Shown here piece after piece: positions 33,466-48,700 of a DNA stretch of 64,000 nt. The translations under genes were made by a program, and so were the position numbers. This stretch comes from Campanula takesimana (taxonomy: Eukaryota; Streptophyta; Magnoliopsida; Asterales; Campanulaceae). Under the pieces are notes generated by a model that saw only the letters and a list, made by a program, of their open reading frames with translations, had not been told where the DNA came from and ran no database searches. The stretch's first letter is position 1. Each line of letters starts with the position of its first letter. Where the stretch lies: the NCBI GenBank assembly GCA_026119855.1, contig JAOWBW010000060.1:930001-994000 (forward strand), given 5' to 3'.

Positions 33466-34954
33466 CGTTGTGAACTGTTGAAAGGTCTTCTTCTACTTGA
33501 CTGTTCCCGGGCTATGAGAAATAAAATGAGTTTTGTTACATTATTTAATACTCCCTCCGTCCCAGAAAAAGAGAGTCACATTTTGATTTTTTATGGTCAA
33601 CAAAAATAAATTTTGACCAAACATTAGTGTTAATTTAATGATCACAATGAAATTCTAAAAATTGTTATCGATAAATCACATAATGATTTATCAATTACAA
33701 ATTTTAGAATTTCAATAGAATGATTAAATCGCCGCCAATGTTTGGTCAAAGTTCATTTTTGTTGACCATTAAAAGTCAAAATAAGACTATCTTTCTGAGA
33801 CATATGGAGTATTTAACGAAAAGGTTAAAAAGTTAATATGTTGTGTGTGTAGATAGTTGGGTTAGGTCTTATTATTTAAAAAGTATTAAAAAGTTTTCAT
33901 TTTAAAGTATCGTCGATTAAAGTGAGAAAGAAATTTATGACTTTTGTTACCATCGTGGGTAAAATTATGTGAAATTATGCTTATTAATGACTAATGATGT
34001 GAAGTTAGATGTGGAAATGTGGAAGAGAAAAAAAATGTTATGAATTCTAATTTGATAGTCACCAAAATTATGATTGAACCCAACCTTCCCAATAGGAAAA
34101 ATAGATATTACCAATACTATAGCATTTCGACTTGATCAATGGAAAGTTCTTTCAACATACACAATCAATCTTACTTTATCTCTTTAAACACAAAACTTCT
34201 ATTTCAACGCACATAATCAAGAGTCGTTCTTGCGTAAAAACTGTTTTACACTAAGGAATGAAAAAACGTGTTTTACGTAATTGCCTCCTGTAGTATCATT
34301 ATGTGTCTTTCTTTCAGTATTAAAAAGTGTCTGCTCTTATATTACACTTATAAAATATTCAACCGACACTTATAAACATTCAAACATGCACTTTTAATGG
34401 TTATGTTAAGGATGCATGTCCTAGTGTTACAAACTGCCTCATCTAGTAATGAAAAATGCCTCTTACATTGTCAACATATGCTTGGTGAGTTTTTACAAGT
34501 TCCAAAAACAAGTGTCTTTCTCTAGTGTTAAAAAAAAATATCTGCTATAGTAATAGAAAATGCCTCCTACAGTGTCGAAAGTGCCTGTTGTGTTTTTATA
34601 AGTTGAAGTTATTTTTAAAAATGTCACCGTGCTTTGTAATAACGTTCCGCTTATTTACAAAAATGTCACTCCGCATACGGAAAACACGTTTTACAATCGA
34701 TCTTAATTGTATCACTTTAAACATGAGGGAAATAGCGTGTAAATGAAAGGTAGAAACGCATGTAGTAGCACAAAAGAAGTTTATCCTTAGAAAAAATTGT
34801 ACATGTACCATTCAATTCCATAGTTACACATGAATATAATAAGTTAACAAGGGACATAATATAGTTTGGCAAAAAAAAGCCCCAAATATGTGATTTTGTA
34901 CATAAGTTATATAATTTAGTAGCTGAAAACCAACCCCAATTAACACGCGAACAA
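33466..34954. other. Intergenic region between CTU1 and the BAG6-like gene
   Basis: About 1.5 kb with the CTU1 5' side, a MITE (33549-33811) and, at 34200-34750, repeated short phrases such as aaaacgtgttttac and aaaatgcctcctac that hint at an old degenerate repeat. The 3' UTR of the BAG6-like gene must lie at the right end. No exon or RNA gene is seen. Confidence 0.4.
33549..33811. mobile_element. Stowaway-like MITE upstream of CTU1
   Basis: From tactccctccgtcccagaa to ttctgagacatatggagta. It starts ~84 bases upstream of the CTU1 ATG, so it may lie in or next to the promoter or 5' UTR. Confidence 0.65.
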
Positions 34955-35967
34955 TCATTTCTCTCCGGCCCCTGATTCATCATCCTGATGCCTCTTAGAA
35001 ATATCACGACGTAGCATCTCCATAAATTCCTGCACAATGATATATATAAGTGTCACTACGCGAACAATGGTGAATTTAATCCAGATAGACATTTCAAGGA
35101 TACGACAAGTAAAATACTTACATTAGCTAGCCCCTCATCAGAGGACAATTCTTGTAATAACCCACTTGTCTGATTACCACCGTCAAACAAACGGACAGCA
35201 CTGTCAACTAACGAGCGGAGAATTTCCGTAGGCGGATCTTGATGTTCAATTCTCTGAACTACTTCCTGAAGTTGAATCTGTAAGCAATTCAAACAAGGAA
35301 GTGATCATTAAATAGACGACCATCTAACCACCAAAATATTGTAAGAGTGTGGTAAGTAGGTAACTATTCAACAATAATTGGTCGCAAAGGTACGTGTGGG
35401 GGTATTTACAATGATGCTACCCGGTCATTACAAGTATGCACATAACTCGTATTTTGATTCGGTTAAATAAATGTAACTACGGGCTCAAACCACAAAGTAG
35501 CCACCCCTACAATTCTTAGGACCACATAATGCGGGTTGCAGTTACAAATATAATTAGATAGTGCACATGGAGAAAAGGTTGTCCCTTTACTTGTTATTTA
35601 CTCCCTCAGGCCTCACATATAAGCAAAAAAAAAAAAAAAGGAAATTTTTTGGCCTCAAATATAAGCAAACATCATTGAATGCAAATGTATTTAATAATTT
35701 TCCTAAAATACCCCTAATTAATTCTCTTTTCAAACATAAGTACATATTTCCTAGGCATAAAAATTTGAGGACATTGTAGTAATTATAACCATTTTTATTA
35801 TGAAATCAACACAAATAAACTAGTTTAACTATCTTTCTTAATGTGTGTGGAAGTGGTTATCTTTGCTTATAATTAAGGCCGGAGGAAGTACAATCACTCA
35901 ATAAAGTTAGCATCAAGCCCCTCCATATATCAATATATATACACATATGTATGTATGTATACATGTA

Positions 35968-36000
<33 letters not shown>

Positions 36001-37909
36001 GTGTGTGTGTACAGATAGATAGATATACATATTTGTATGTATATATGTACTCCCTCCGTCCCACCTCACTTGAGACTTATTTCCATTTATTTTGGTCCGT
36101 CCCACTTCACTTGAGACTTCCCAAAATGGAAATATTTTTATAATTTTATATTCAATCTACCCCACCCACTCATTCTCTCTCTTCATTTTCCACCACACAA
36201 TTCATTCAACCAACCTACTATTAACCCCACTCATTCGCTCTCTTCATTTTCTACCACACATTTTCCTTATTTTATTCTTTTTCCTTAGTTATTGTGCCCA
36301 CCTTTTAGGTCTCAAGTGAGGTGGGACAGAGGGAGTATATATGTATATAAATGTATATATGTATGTATAGTATAGAAGTATGTATATAAATGTACATTTA
36401 TGTGCGTATGTATATAAATATGTGTGTGCGCGCTTAGGACCCCCTCCGCAGATTTAAGATTCTAACACAAACCTGAGAACGTTGGTCATTTGGATTCTCA
36501 ATACTTGGCCTCCTCTGGCTATATGATGGCTGAAATTCACGTGCCACAGCAGGTACTTGTTGTTGAGGGAGATTCATACCTCCACCGAGAGCCTGCGAAA
36601 CAATCGGCATCATCTGTTGAAGCATCCTCGACAGATCCAACCCGCCACTTTGACCCGAACCCAAACCCGAAAACATGCTCCCAAGATCCTGGGTGTCGAT
36701 TTGTTGAGCAAGCTGGTTGACCGTGTTCATCATCGCAGGGTTCTGAGTGAGTTGACCCAACATGTTCCTAAAAACATCGGGAGAACCGATTCCAGATTGT
36801 TGGGAAACCCCGGATAATAAACCTTCTAAAGCAGGACTCTGCATAACCTGAGACATAATGTTTGCTGGATCGAGCTGGCCACTAGTATTATGACTTCCAG
36901 ATGGGTTACCTTCCATCAGTTGACCAGTAGTTGAAGTCAAAGTGGTGGAATTTCGCTTGTTTGAAAGGGATGCAAGAGACTGTAGAACATTCCTGCCTGC
37001 AGCAGAACTAGACTCTGCGTTTTGGTCGGGAATAGGAATGTTTTCACTGCTCTTACCCTGTGATCTTGTTAGCCTGTTCTTCCTCTGATAAACAGTCGAA
37101 AAGAATTAGAAGACAATAATATGAATAAATCGTTGATGTAAAATGAGGCAGGAGCATTATGCAGCTTTTTTTTCCTTACCGAATAGAAAAATAAAAATTA
37201 AAAAAGGGGAGAACTTGGTCATGAAAGATAGATTTAGATATAAGTATTGGCGACATAACACATCAAAAATGAAGTTCAAATTGACAGAAAAAATGCATTA
37301 GTTCGAGGACAATGCAGTTCCTAACTAGCTTATGGTCATGACTACATTCAGCTGGCATGAAAATAAATGATTTCAATCATGATGGATTTCATATCTGGGT
37401 GATAGTTGTTTGTTTATCTTATAATGCTTTCCTACAAGAACTTCATCAAGTGTGGCTAGCCTGCACATGCAACTTACACACGTTTTCTGGTTCTTCACTC
37501 GAAATTCCACTTATTTCGGACCATTTTACCTTTTTTTTCTCCTTCATCAATCAGACACTCCTTTAAAATTATGTATAGGTAGGTGCTCAATGAGAACCTA
37601 AATATCGTGACAACCGTGAGAACTTAATGTATCCAATGATGTATCCAAGTGCACATTGGATACATTAGTTTTTACCAAATGTATCCTAGTAATGTATCCA
37701 ATGATGTATCCAAGTGAACCATTATATATAATGGTTCACTTGGATACATCATTGGATACATTACTTGACTTGGATACATCATTGGATACATTACTTGGAT
37801 ACATTAGGTAAAAACTAATGTATCCAATGTGCACTTGGATACATCATTGGATACATTAAGTTCTCATGGTTTCTCACGATATTTAGGTTCTCATTTGAGC
37901 ACCTACCTA

Positions 37910-37945
<36 letters not shown>

Positions 37946-40261
37946 CACGCTCCTGTGAGAACCATTTTATATGAGAACCGTGAGAACCAATCATAACCAT
38001 TAGATTAGAAAAAAAATCAAGGGTCCAGATGTTAGATACATTGGATACACTTGGATACATTAGTTAATTTTCGAAAAACAATTGGATACATTAGTTTTTA
38101 ACGTAGTGTATCCAAGTGCAACACTTAGATACTTATTAACCTATTGTATCCAAGTGTAATATCGAATTTTTTGTAATGTATCTAAGTGTATCAATTGTAT
38201 CTAACATATGGACCCTTGATTTTTTTTTCTAATCTAATGGTTATGATTGGTTCTCACGATATTTAGGTTCTCATTTGAGCACCTACCTATATATATATAT
38301 ATATATCAAATTCTAAATCACTCTCTTTTTTCAAATAAAAGAAAATATCAATCATTAGTTTTGTAGTATCGGGTCATCAAAGTTACCAAGTTCACAAACA
38401 TGCACGATGGAGGATGCACCAACGATCTAAAAGCCATATAAAGCAGACAGTCATATAGTAAACCTCATGTCCAAAAAACATGAGCACCAAAAAGATGATC
38501 CCAAACTCGCCTTACTAGCAAATAGATAAATACGAGGATTTTAATCAAGAATAATATAGCAAACCTTAGGTTGTAATCCTCCCAACCCTAAACCAAGAGG
38601 AACGGCTTTGCCACTCTCAGAATCGCCAGCTCCAGAACTGGAAGTTAAATCCCTTTCAGTGTCATCTACAGACTTCTCTTTCGTTTTCCCACCTGAACTG
38701 CTTTCAACATTTCCAGCTGCGCTACTTAAAGTCCTGTCTTTTACATCCGTGACCCGCTTGTATCCTGTTTATAAACCACATTTTAACACTAGTTGAAGGT
38801 TGCAGATAATGAAAAAATGATATCCATCCTACATTCCTACTTTATGGACAAAATCAAATACTCCATCTGTCCCATTTTATTCTTCAAAACAAATTTTGAG
38901 TTAAAAACTTAAGAAAAGGAGTGTTTTTATTATAATATATAGAAAGTGGGTAGGAGAGAGAAAGTGGGGTAGAGAATAGTAAGTGGATAGTTGTTGTGTG
39001 TATGACATGTTGGGCCCACTAAATAAAGAAGTATAAAAAAAAACTTTCCTTTTTGGGTTTAGTTTAAAATGGGACACCCAAAAGGGAAATTTTTGAAGCA
39101 TAAAACGGGACGGAGGGAGTAGAGCTCTTGAACAGGGGACATACCGTCTGGCTTTCTGTCACAGGCACATATCCAGGGACAAATGAGCTGGTCACACCAC
39201 TTACATCACCGCATTGGATGCAGTAGATTGATTATGACCAGTTGAGCTGCCTGGTTGCCCTGAATTGGCAGAAAACACTAGTTAAGTTACCCACAAAATT
39301 TACGTTTAAATTCATTTTCAAACATTGTTCTTTGGCCCAACTTGCATTTTAACCATTATACTTATTTTTTGCACAAAACCCACTACCCTATGGGACATGT
39401 TCCCCCAACCCCAAAAAATCAACCCCGTTAGATTTTAATGGAGAAAGCCTTTTGTTATTCCCATTTCCACCCCTCCATGTGAAATTTTAGGGGTGGAAGT
39501 GTGAATAGTTAAAAAATTTCATCCATCATAATCTAAAGGGGTTTAATTTTTAGGGCTTGGGCTAACATTCTCCAGAGAATAGTGACTTTTGTGCAAATAA
39601 TTTAGTTTAATTGTTAAAGTGGAAGTCGGTTAAAAATGTAGTGGTCGAGAAATGAATTTACACCGATTTTTTATCATAGCTTCTAGAACATTCTAAGTAG
39701 AGGCACCTGCTGTCGCCTGATTTTGATTCTGCATGTTGTTAACAGCACTTCTAATACGTGAATTGATTTCAGTAACTATGGAGGACAACTCAGCAGAAGA
39801 TTGTGGAACGACGACAGTTGGCTGCATTGCACCAGCAACCGATACAGCAGCAGGTCTTAACGGGATAGCTGTTGCAGTAACATTTCTGGGCAGTACACGT
39901 GTCTGACCAGGATCACCAGTTCCGTTAGCACCTCCTTGATTTGCCTCGCCGTTAGTTGTTCTTGGACCAAGAGCTGACAAAATATGCACAAGTGAACCTC
40001 ATAATAATGGATATTATTTTGATAGAAAATGACCAAGATAAAGTCATAGTCTCTCACCAGTATGTATATGAATATTTACATGCCTCGGAACTGCTCCAAC
40101 ACCAACAGGACCAAAAGCCCCGGTGTTCAAGGGAGGAGGAGCAACACCGCCACCGAATAGAGAGCTTGCTTGTTGAGGAAAGGGCTGCAAGAAGACAATT
40201 TTACTATTAATAATGAAGGAATGCAGTTGAATAGTCAACTGCAAGCAAATGCAAGCAATAA

Positions 40262-40299
<38 letters not shown>

Positions 40300-43200
40300 A
40301 CATAATATGTGACTTGGGTACGAGAGTAGGCGGCTGGTACATGCCCAGAAGTTAAATTAGTCGAAACGTTTGGAAACACAGGTTCAACCCAAAGGGTTCC
40401 AAAACCAGGGTGCGAATACATGAAACTCTCTTATGGGGCTATAGTTTATACTCGTCTCTACGTATTATATTTCATTTATACACTATTATATAAGATAAGA
40501 GCATTAGTGAAATACAAACACTTATTCCGTCCCATTCTGAAGAGGCAATGGTGAAGCCTATTTCGTGTTTGTGGGGGCCAAATGCAGTATTTATAAGAAA
40601 GCTCCCAAAAGAAATAGTCAATATCATAGAAGCAATAATGGGATTTTGACAAGGGCACCAGGGTCGTCACCCCTCACTGCCTATATGGCCCGACAATAGC
40701 TTCGCCAATGAGACGCGCATCTTCTTTTTTTTAAAACCTCTATTAGCATAATGCTGTTATACCCATTTGACTTTGTGGCTAAGAATAGTGCCATATCAAC
40801 AAAAGCAGCTTGAACTTGTGGCAAACAACTAGAAGGAACTTCGGCAAGCTACCTGCTTGTTCAATCTTTATCTAGTGTACACAATACGTCAAATTTCACC
40901 TCTTCAATTTGCGCGGAGGCAGTAGATGTTTGAGAGAGCTTAAGGTACTCGAGAGTCTGGCAGCTAATTATTTGTCATTTTCAAGAATTTAACTAAAATC
41001 AGGAGTCAATGTGCTCATCTAGAACTGAAGAATCAGACACTTCCTCACGCTCAAATCAGTGCCATGTCATATCGGACATGCTACGGGGAGTAAATGAGCA
41101 GTGTTGATTATAAAGGTAATATAAAGGATGTTTTAACAAGTGGAAATTAGCAAGCCATGTGTCCAGCAACAAATATCCAACAGTCATCTTTCCCTCTGAG
41201 TACAGAGCATAAGTATCTCTAAACGCCTTCACATTCTGCTTAAATAAGAAATTTTGGAGACTCCCCTATAGTGGCTCTCCAAGATACCTTGAAAAGAAAC
41301 AACCAAGGAGATGAACCAACCTTAAATCTGGTAGCTGATCATGATCTTTTATCTAATATTCACTTTTGGCAGAGCATGCACCTACCAGATGTCTTAGCAA
41401 AATCCTTAGCATACGGAAATCCCCCAACTTTCTACTTCATTATTTACTTATAAGATAAATAAAAAGAACATTTGCACATTTCGTTGCTCGTAAAGCTTAG
41501 TTAAAGTTAATGCTCCACCTTTTAAAACCAAAGCCCCAAAGGACTGTTATTCATCAGATAAAGCTCTGGGCACTATTTAGAACTATGAATTTCGTGGCAT
41601 AACAGTTTGAATAAAAAGAATTACGAAGGAATTTTTACAGGGAGATTGCTCTCTCAATTTGCAATCACCCATACATAGAAACACTTGGCTTCCAATATAT
41701 GCTGCTGCAGAAAGGACAAGAGACTTGATCTTTCCCACCCAAAGTTGCATTCTATGATTGTTGGCTCAATCTGAAGCCACTCTGTTTAATGCACCCAACT
41801 CTCCTTACTCAAATAAACAAAAAGAAAATTATGTGATAACTCATTATCCCAGTATCGACTACAACATAAGATCTCTTAAACACATATCTTTGCACAACGC
41901 ACTCTATTTATCCTTCTTCAGCAATCACTCTTGCGGCTATGAGTCTCGTATCTCTATCATAAGCCATGAACTACAATGTAATGGTCCACAACCTAAACTC
42001 CAATCCGCATCCACTGGAGAGATAAGAAAATAAAGAACTAGTATCGGCTGTTAGGGCCTACAGCCAAGGGAAGGGACGACACTTGCCGAGTAAGTATGCC
42101 ACCCACGTTTTTTTGAAAATAATTAATAGAGCCATGAAATGATTTGTTAATTTCCTCTTTCCAAAACAAAAAATACGAACTTCATGCTTTTGGTCTCCTT
42201 TGCAGCAAAATCTAGATGACAACATCAAACATTCTATCTACTCCAATCCTGCCATCGCCCCTGACTATTGGCATGCTAACTTCTAGTTAGGATTGATGTC
42301 AAAAAATTATAGATGTGTGCTAACCATTCAGCAATTGAAAGTGACACACTTGCTCAACCTGTGTTGTGAATGAAACTGGATTTCAACCACTATCTGCAGC
42401 CATTACAAATCTATGCGTCTCATGGGAATCGAAGGCCACAGTGACATTCAAGTACTTCAAAGCTCAATAAACAGGTAGATTAGCCCCCCCATTGAATTTA
42501 AACATACTAGTAGCTAAAATTAACACAATAACTTCGATATATGACCCTAAAATGCGCTCCAACTGTACAAATTCACCCAAAATTCCCCTATGAACAAGTA
42601 AACTAGTTATGAGATACAAAAACATACTTTACGCATGATCATATCCTAATTCCTCCCGCAACATTCTCTCGGTGTCGGAGGAAAGCTCAGCCATGAACTT
42701 GAATGTTGGAGTACTTGGCGTTCACATCATTTTTTCAAGAAACCCCAGCCACGATTTTTGAAATATTAAGGATGAGAATCTCAATGTTGTGATAATTGCA
42801 TCACAATCAGCTCTGGCCAAAGATGAGACATGAGAAAGAAGCTCGCACTAGTGTATGAACCAAATTAAGTTGAAAGACATGTGAATAACTTATTTCAGTT
42901 GAAACGATCTAATCACCTGTATGAAACAAATAAACTCAGTGCATTGTAAGGTTCTAAAAAGCGCTAGGCGGTCGCTAGGCGCCGCAGCAGCGCCTAGCGC
43001 CTAGGCGGGGTCTAGACGGAACTTAGGCGGGGCCGAGAATTCAGAAATAGTTATAATATCCTAGGCGGGACTTAGGCGTTTCATGAACGCTTAGCGCCTA
43101 GACGGACGTCTTTTAGAACACTATTTGTAAGCAATTGAGGATGTCGCCCAACCGAAAGCTTAGAAATTTAAATTAACCCTTTACAAATTACATTGACAAA

Positions 43201-45676
43201 ACCGCCAATGGTAGTTGCAAAATTCTTTTGCCAGCATTGGAAACACGAACAGAAGTGACTTTGTCTATGATCATCTTCCTCAATAAGCTTCCGCGAATAT
43301 ATTTTTTGCTTCCATATGGAAGATCATAAGAAACTATATTTTGCGAAGTGAACTTTCTAGAACCAGCACGAGCCCGTAGCAGTCTCACGTTTCCGCAAAA
43401 CAGGTCGGTCTGAGCTGAATCAAGATCGAATATATATTGGACATGTCAGGTATGGACTCAATCTGAATTGAATTGATTCACTTGAAAACTTATTTTTGTT
43501 GTTACATTTTCACTTGAGATCTTGGACCAACCCAACTAAATTAAAACTTGTATCACCTCTTACTACTCAAAGCTTCAATGTTTTCCAAGCAGCGGCAGCA
43601 GCTAGGGTACAATAGACGATGACAACTATGGTTCCCACCCATACCATGTGAGGAAAGGCTTAGGAGGCAAGAAATGAATGAAGGCGAAGGTTATCCTACG
43701 AACTACACAAGGGAAACTGGAAAGTGAAAATGATAAGACTGGACTGGATAGAACAAGATTGAGCTTTCATTCTGATACCCCTTAATGCGCGACAACCTAC
43801 GAGATCATGCCCAAGGGTTGATCGGTAAGATATTGGCCATGCCCAACAGGGGAGCAATTCACCTCCCTTATTCTATTGACACGATTACATGATATATGAT
43901 CCTAAGATGCTACAATTTTTACCAATTGTCCCAAATGTAACCCCCCCCCCCCTAAACAAGTAAAACACACGGACATGAAATATATAAATTAAAAACACGC
44001 GCTTGTATCCTGAATGCTTCCACATTGTAAATATTGCAATGTTGTAATCCAATAAAGAGCACTTAAAGGCAATGATCCTTATGCCTCAGCAAAAGGCCTC
44101 ACTCGCCGAAGCTACGTGATCTCCCAAAAGTTAATATGTTGCTTCTCTGCAACACTTAGCAAGTTCAATTTTATGAGCTAAGTGGCACTCCAAAGGTAAA
44201 ATTTGAAGGCTGGTACATGCAGGGCGTTTCTGGAGCTTCACGCCTCTCTCCACCTTCAAACCCTAAACTGTATCTCCCCTAACATTTTGATGGAAAAGCA
44301 GTAGCAAAAGTGCACAATTAGTTCTGAGTTACAAAATAAGACTGCCCTAATCAATTTTCAGCTTGCGGACGCTAGATGACAACTCAATATGGTTTCCGAA
44401 GACATTCGTAGAATTATTTGTGGATTTTCTGACCCGCAACGAAAAGGCTCACTATAGCATATGAAATTAAGAAGCAGAGAAAAGCGAGCACAATAAATAA
44501 ATACTACACTCCATGTGAAGCTTAAAAGCACATTCAACAACATTTCTGCCTCAAGAACGAAGGTTGAATACTCAATGCAGCAAAATGATACAGATAAAAA
44601 CAAAAACGATAAAAATTGACCTCAAAACAGCATGACCTCAAAACAGCATAAGGCAATATTCATAACACACCTGAACCATTATGGGATTGGGCCCAGATGG
44701 AGATACGTAAACAGCAGGCCCAGCATTCACAGAAGATTCAGCCTGCATTATTAAACTAAACAATTGTAAATGACAATAATGCAAATCAAGAAACGCAACT
44801 GTTACAAGAACAAGGGCATACCGACGATTGCCCAATACGTAATGTCAACATTGTCCTGCCAAGCTCTAGAAGGAGAGCACCTAAATGTTGCATTGCAAGC
44901 CCTGCTCGCATTGACTCTGTCTGAATTTGGTTCCTCACTGTGACGTCAGTAGAATCTTCCTCATGCTCAAGACGTTCTGCAATGTGCTACAAATTGCAGC
45001 AGTTCACGAAATAACACAGTCAGAAAGTGAAGTAAAATCATAATGTACAGCGACTTACAAGTCAAGTAAGGAAAGCTTAGTTTAATATCACTAACGAATT
45101 CAAACAGATGCCACATTCAAGTGGATGTCATAAAAGGAGGGAAAGCACAAGCTAAGATTACTGAGAAATCTAGCAGACACTAAAAAGAGAAGGCCGGTTC
45201 ATTTTTGGGTTGTTAAACTTACAGCTAAAGAAGAAATCGCAGGCCCGCTGAAAAGACGTTCAGCATGTCGCAGAACGATAGCCAATGCGGCGGGTGTTGG
45301 CAAGCCACGTGTATTGGAGGGCAATTCTACAGGGGGTGAACCTACTGGAGGTGAGCCTGCTGCATTATTTGAAGCCTGGTTTGGTTGAAATCCTGCAAAA
45401 GTACTCTAAAAGTAAGGATTACGTAATGTAGCCAAACAGCAACAACAAATGAAGGCAGTGACTCGTGAATTACCACCATCCTGAGACAATGCTGCCTCCA
45501 TGCGGTTCATAAACACGGAAAGTGTGTTCAAGGAATCGGGAATTGGCTGAAAGACATAAACATGAAAGAATACTTTATAGTTAACCTACATGCATATGTA
45601 CACAAATACATATATACAATACATACATACAATGCATGCATGCATGCATATACACACATATATATGCATATATATA

Positions 45677-45707
<31 letters not shown>

Positions 45708-48700
45708 TGTATGTATGTATGTATGTATGCATGTATATGAAAAAACATAACAGATATCACAAGAGAAAGTTTCTACCACATTGAGCGAAGGCAATGCTAC
45801 TGATGTGCCCATAGGAATTTGCACAAATTGGGGCATAGATTGGCCGGGAAATGCCTGCCTAGAATTCGGTTGGTTTCCTGCTTGGCCCTGACTGCCAGTG
45901 TTACCTTGCGAGCCTTCCGTTTGATTTCCTTGAGGTGCTGGCACAGGAATATTAAACTGTAACAGTAATAACTAAATTAGTATTCAATCTGCCTCTCCAT
46001 ACAAAATATTCAAGACAAAAGCAATGAAGCCAGAAAATTTTTCAAAGCGAGTCAAGATTGCTTATGGAAAAAGATTACATTTTTATATAGAAAATTAGTA
46101 CAAAGGGGGTCAAAATGATATCATTGTACAAATTCTACCACAAATGCGGTAGAAGTTGACAAAAATAGTATTAGCGTACTTAAAATTAAATGTACTAAAT
46201 TGATATTTTCCCAGGATCAAGGGGGTCAAGTGACCCCTTTGCTTTTCAAGAGGCTTCGCCACTGGAGACAACAGCGTTATAAATCCAATTCCGTATAATG
46301 CTCTGACTAAATCCAGCATTTTCTATCCATGCTGACCAACAAAATTCCTCATTACATAAGATACCGACAAAGAAATAAATGAGAAAATGTGTACTTGGTT
46401 TATTTCTCTATCCTCTTATTTGTTCTAAGAGTCAGAGGCTATCAGTTCCTGTATGTTCAAATCGGGAAAAACCACAATAACCGCAAGCATATCCTCTGTG
46501 AATGGAGATAACTACAAAGCTTAAGACTTAGGACCACCACAAAAACCCTGAACTCTTAATAGGTAATGAAGAAATCAACATGAAACACCCAATTCCCATT
46601 TCATTTGTAGGTCCAAGTCCAACAACCTTGCTATAACAGGTACGAGCCAAAACCCAAAACCAAATCAATGTAATCTGCCTGTAATTACTACAGAGACATA
46701 GAGAGAGATGCCCAAACTAAACCAAAACTTGGCAATAACATCAAAACATCTCTAGAACGAATCCAACATCCGAGTTCTTAAGCATATCCCCTCATTTCTT
46801 TCTCCATCAATAAGCCCTTCTAGCTCCTTCAGCCCCTCCATACCCTTCTGAGTCCATGCTTCATCCAAAAAGGTGTAGGTGTTAACAGTCCTGGGAAAGA
46901 AGGGGTGACTCTGACAGCTAAAAGGACCCCCTGAACGACAGCCGTATTGTGTAATCAGCAGCACAGACCAAATCAGCACTAACTTAAAAATATAGTTCGT
47001 GCAATGGACAAGGAACTTCACTTCTATACTGACATTTTGTTCACATGAAATGTGCCCAATCACCATGTTTTTCCATACACTTTCTTACTTTATATTAAGC
47101 ACACTACGGCAAAAACAATATTAATCTTTATCTAATAGCTTCCAATACCATATATAGAAAAACATATACTCCCTCCGTCCCTAACTAAATGTCCTACTTT
47201 CCATTTTAGTTTGTCCCAAAATAAATTTCGTATTACTAAAAATAGGATATGAAGTTTCGCAATCTTCCTATACCACCCATTTTAAAAGACGCAAGCATTG
47301 CAATGCCATGGGAATAAAATTGGGGTAGTCAAATGAAACATAACAAAAAGCTTTAAAAGGTTGACTTGTCAACTACTTATTCCGTGACGGAGGGAGTAGT
47401 TGGCTATTTTCTGGCATCGCATAAACCCTATAAATGTGAACTGGCCAAATTTCCCAATGTTGTTTAGCCAACACTACACGAAATATACAAATGTAAGCTA
47501 ATGCAATGGCACAATGTCCTTCTACCTCAATTTAGTATGATGAGGAATAGTATTCCCTATTACCCAAATGAGTGATCCCTTTAGATAATATCGTTTCACC
47601 AAATGGTCACCATTTTCTATTATGTTACTACACTCAGCTCTCTGAAGTGCACTTTCAAGTTTCATCAATATAGTGCGGACAGCCAGACACTAAGGGAAAT
47701 CATGTACGTCTTAATATGAGAGCTTATAGTCAACTTCCTTAATTTTGCAAGAACGTACGTAAGGACACACATTTTGGTATGGAGGGAGCATTTACACACT
47801 CGTTACCACCTAAAGATGTGGTTCCAACAATTGAACACACTGTTCACCATTCCTTCATGTTATTTTTCATGACATACTTATATACACGTATCTCTAGGTA
47901 TCTAAATGATAATATTATAGATTTTAATTTCATTTTTGATGCAAGTTTGTAGATTTTGATATCAGATGTTTTCCATGGATTTACAAGAACATGAAGAAAG
48001 GATAAACATAAATAACCTGCAAATTAGGTATCACTCCACCAGCAGTACCCATGGCAGTCTGGCCTCCAACACCGATAGAATTTAGAACTGCCCCGATGAT
48101 CTTGAACCCAAACAACAAATATCAAAAAAATACTTTAATTGCAAAACGTTCACCAGTTGTAATAAAATAAAGGCTTAACATATGCATCATGTGGAATTAG
48201 CTCAGCTAACACACCCGACTTATATCAGGAAGCCCTGCTTCACCTTGGTCTCCAAGGCCGAAAGTCCCAAGCACTACACTATGCTGTGCAACTCGGGGAC
48301 GGGCCGCAGCAGCATTGGCATCTTGGCCTGTAAAATAGAAAACCAAAATTTATTATTACAGCTATCATTTTGAATGCGCAGAGCTTTGAAGCTTATAGAT
48401 ATAACGGATAATACTTGCTACTATGTAGTTATATGAATAACAAACAAGACCTGCATTGTTAATATTGGTATTCGTTTCCCCAGAGCTGGACCCAGATGAG
48501 GATTGTGCTTCAGAAACCTGCCTAGCAACAAGATGTAATGTGTCTCCGTTTTCCACATCTATAAATTGTCAAGGCTCTATGGCAGTGGATCGTGTAATGA
48601 GGCAAATGATGTACAATTATCAATTACTCCCTCCGTCCCAAAACAACTTGCACTAATTTCCTTTTTGGGTGTCCCATTGGTAAGTCCCACTTCCTAAAAT

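Noticed and set aside
37690..37860. Regular tgtatccaa repeats as a CRISPR-like array
   Set aside because: They are mirrored arms of a plant foldback element, not direct repeats with unique spacers.
43188..43388. Minus-strand 66-codon basic frame in BAG6-like intron 10
   Set aside because: No splice signals or recognised domain. The flanking exons join directly in a conserved frame.
43940..43952. C-runs (also 63811-63824) as special structures
   Set aside because: They are simple homopolymers, prone to sequencing error, with no further context.
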